Assembly: GCA_021399405.1 (NCBI GenBank)
Contig: JAAFKL010000416.1
Location: 1 to 7,606, forward strand
Reading direction: 5' to 3'
DNA from: Candidatus Heimdallarchaeota archaeon
GTDB lineage: Archaea; Asgardarchaeota; Heimdallarchaeia; Heimdallarchaeales; Kariarchaeaceae
DNA: 7,606 nucleotides
Below, piece by piece: positions 6,453 through 7,606 of the stretch. The notes under the pieces are model-generated. The model was not told where the DNA came from. It ran no database searches and was given only the letters and a program-made list of their open reading frames with translations. Within the stretch, counting starts at the first letter, position 1. Every line of letters begins with the position of its first letter. Position numbers and translations under genes: made by a program.

Positions 6453-7154
6453 TTAGACACTACCTATATAGAAACTTTCAATCGGAGGATCTATAAAATC
6501 AAAGAATTTTGACAATCCAACATAAGAATCATACAACGATCGTCTTTTTAAAAATTTAAATTCCACCAATCCCGGTGTAATACGAGGAATAGGCAATTCA
6601 TCATAATTTGAGTTTGGTAGTAATTTACCTTCTTTGTAGGGTAAATATCCTGGTCCCTCTAATTTGGTGATATCATTAGTATTTCTCACTTCCTCCCTTG
6701 CTTGGATTTCAAAGAAACGAGCAGGAGAATCAGAAGAACCATTAATCAAAATTGTTTCATATACTGGTGAAACAATTGTATACTCATATGGTTGTAGTGT
6801 AAAATAAATAAAATCAGTTATCTGACCTGGTGTTTCCCACCTTTGTAAAATTACTCTGCAAGATCGATCAAGTGATTGAATAATTCTTCCGAATTTGAAG
6901 CCTCTTTTTTTATCTGGGCTGGATTGACCTAGCCAAATTTCGTTCAGTTTATTTTTATCTGAAGGAGGAAGAATTAACATATTGAATCGTGAATTAGGAT
7001 GAAGATGTCTATGTTCTGGTAACACTAAATTATCATAGATGACACCATTATCTGGACTTAATGGACGGGGGTCACGAATAAAATCTCCACGAAGAAATAT
7101 CGGAGTACCATCAGTATGCCAATCTAGAGGTAGACCAAGAGGTAATTTCTCCAT
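6453..7154 (-). CDS. Cupin glucose-6-phosphate isomerase-like protein lacking metal ligands
   Basis: The 233-residue protein seems related to archaeal cupin-type phosphoglucose isomerase (cPGI). RFNMLILPP (56-64) fits the strand before the metal site, and SPVYETILINGSSDSP (129-144) lines up with the family pattern PPxYxHxTINxGDEP. The tail (PNSNY, then YDSYVGLSKFFDF) resembles C-termini that I associate with such proteins. The metal-binding GHxH appears as GQSS (76-79) and the later histidine as Thr, so metal-dependent isomerisation is doubtful. A HRHLH cluster (48-52) lies elsewhere and is not the usual site. The ATG at 7154 is chosen; an in-frame TTG at 7202 would add 16 hydrophobic residues and seems less likely. 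Its stop abuts the RuBisCO stop with no base between. A sugar-phosphate binding, regulatory or other cupin role is possible. Family assignment is moderate. Confidence 0.55.
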   Translation of the reverse strand: MEKLPLGLPLDWHTDGTPIFLRGDFIRDPRPLSPDNGVIYDNLVLPEHRHLHPNSRFNMLILPPSDKNKLNEIWLGQSSPDKKRGFKFGRIIQSLDRSCRVILQRWETPGQITDFIYFTLQPYEYTIVSPVYETILINGSSDSPARFFEIQAREEVRNTNDITKLEGPGYLPYKEGKLLPNSNYDELPIPRITPGLVEFKFLKRRSLYDSYVGLSKFFDFIDPPIESFYIGSV

Positions 7155-7348
7155 AAATAAATAAATTTTATTCAATAAAAAAACAGTAGATATGATTTGC
7201 AAGATTAAAGTAGAAATTTTAAGATAAAAGATTAATTGATCTCATGATTCTGCCATGTCTCAAAAAAGTTAACTTTCCAAAATTGATATAATTTCACTTA
7301 TAATCCACTGTTGGAATAGAGTTTATATTAGATGAATGTGTTGATAAA

Positions 7349-7606
7349 GTGAGACTAGGTCGATTTCCTAAACTAGATATGGTTATAAAGAATACACCGA
7401 AGGCTGGATCTCGTAAGAGAAAAGGAAGTCCACATACAGTCAATAAGAAAGTAGCGATTTTCTATTCCTGTATCCGTCGTAACGAACTGCTAGTCAGATT
7501 ATCAAATCTTGATGGATGTTCGAGAATGATCTTGCGATGGTTAAAAAGTATGAAAATCCCATCTTGGTCGGGTCTGCTAACTCGAATAAACCAAGTGGAA
7601 GGAAGC
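7349..7606 (+). CDS. 5' part of a basic protein, possibly from a mobile element (partial)
   Basis: One forward frame is open from after the TAA at 7301-7303 to the window end. Starts could be the GTG at 7349 or the ATG at 7379; a TATA-like run (TTTATATTA, 7322-7330) lies 20-50 bases upstream. From the ATG 76 residues are visible. They begin with a basic stretch (NTPKAGSRKRKGS) and continue with helical segments (NELLVRLSNLDG, then MILRWLKSMKIPSW) that could form a helix-turn-helix. The DNA has more CpG and more C/G-ending codons than the neighbouring genes, suggesting a different origin. The layout is reminiscent of the DNA-binding N-terminus of a transposase, but I cannot name a family. It is divergent from the isomerase-like gene; the DNA between holds only promoter-like A/T runs. 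Confidence 0.55.
   Translation, partial: MRLGRFPKLDMVIKNTPKAGSRKRKGSPHTVNKKVAIFYSCIRRNELLVRLSNLDGCSRMILRWLKSMKIPSWSGLLTRINQVEGS

Noticed and set aside
7155..7202. Upstream TTG start for the isomerase-like gene
   Set aside because: It would add a 16-residue hydrophobic stretch to a cytosolic cupin, and the internal ATG begins where the family-like sequence begins.
1..7606. CRISPR array, tRNA or rRNA
   Set aside because: No regularly spaced repeats of 20-40 bases, and no tRNA cloverleaf or rRNA-like block was seen on either strand.

Overview
This AT-rich window most likely comes from an archaeon. It carries a form III-type RuBisCO and several starts that look leaderless, with an A/T-rich TATA-like element about 25-30 bases upstream of the ATG and no Shine-Dalgarno. 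It also carries two enzymes that resemble human proteins along their whole length: a DERA-type deoxyribose-phosphate aldolase and an ALDH16-type two-domain aldehyde dehydrogenase. That mixture fits an Asgard archaeon, perhaps of the Heimdallarchaeia side. The lineage is an inference; no rRNA or marker gene is present to settle it.

Layout. Bases 2-94 hold the 3' end of an unidentified gene. Bases 121-693 encode a protein with the fold signature of a tyrosine recombinase catalytic domain, but with almost every catalytic residue replaced. A gene-poor stretch follows (694-1080), with a possible decayed minus-strand frame and the promoter of the next unit. Bases 1081-4476 form a tight two-gene unit: deoxyribose-phosphate aldolase, then ALDH16-like dehydrogenase, separated by 9 bases with the ribosome binding site overlapping the aldolase stop. 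A small winged-helix protein (4496-4822, minus) converges on this unit and diverges from RuBisCO (5139-6452, plus). The 316-base region between the winged-helix gene and RuBisCO contains direct and inverted repeats that could be operators. RuBisCO is followed, with no bases between the stop codons, by a convergent gene (6453-7154, minus) that looks like a cupin-type glucose-6-phosphate isomerase lacking its metal ligands. The right end (about 7349-7606, plus) is the 5' part of an open frame that runs off the window. It is rich in Lys and Arg, more CpG-rich than its neighbours, and may belong to a mobile element.

How the genes may work together. The aldolase splits 2-deoxyribose-5-phosphate, from DNA nucleosides, into glyceraldehyde-3-phosphate and acetaldehyde, and the dehydrogenase could oxidise the acetaldehyde. 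Form III RuBisCO in archaea typically receives ribulose-1,5-bisphosphate made from the ribose of AMP and yields two 3-phosphoglycerates. Side by side, the genes suggest a locus feeding both DNA and RNA sugars into lower glycolysis or gluconeogenesis. The partner enzymes of the AMP pathway (AMP phosphorylase and ribose-1,5-bisphosphate isomerase) are not in this window.

Most notable points: the linked human-like DERA and ALDH16 genes in an apparent archaeon; two short insertions in the RuBisCO active-site region (before the carbamylated lysine and in loop 6, where the Gly-Lys motif appears twice); and two apparent pseudoenzymes (the integrase-like and isomerase-like proteins).
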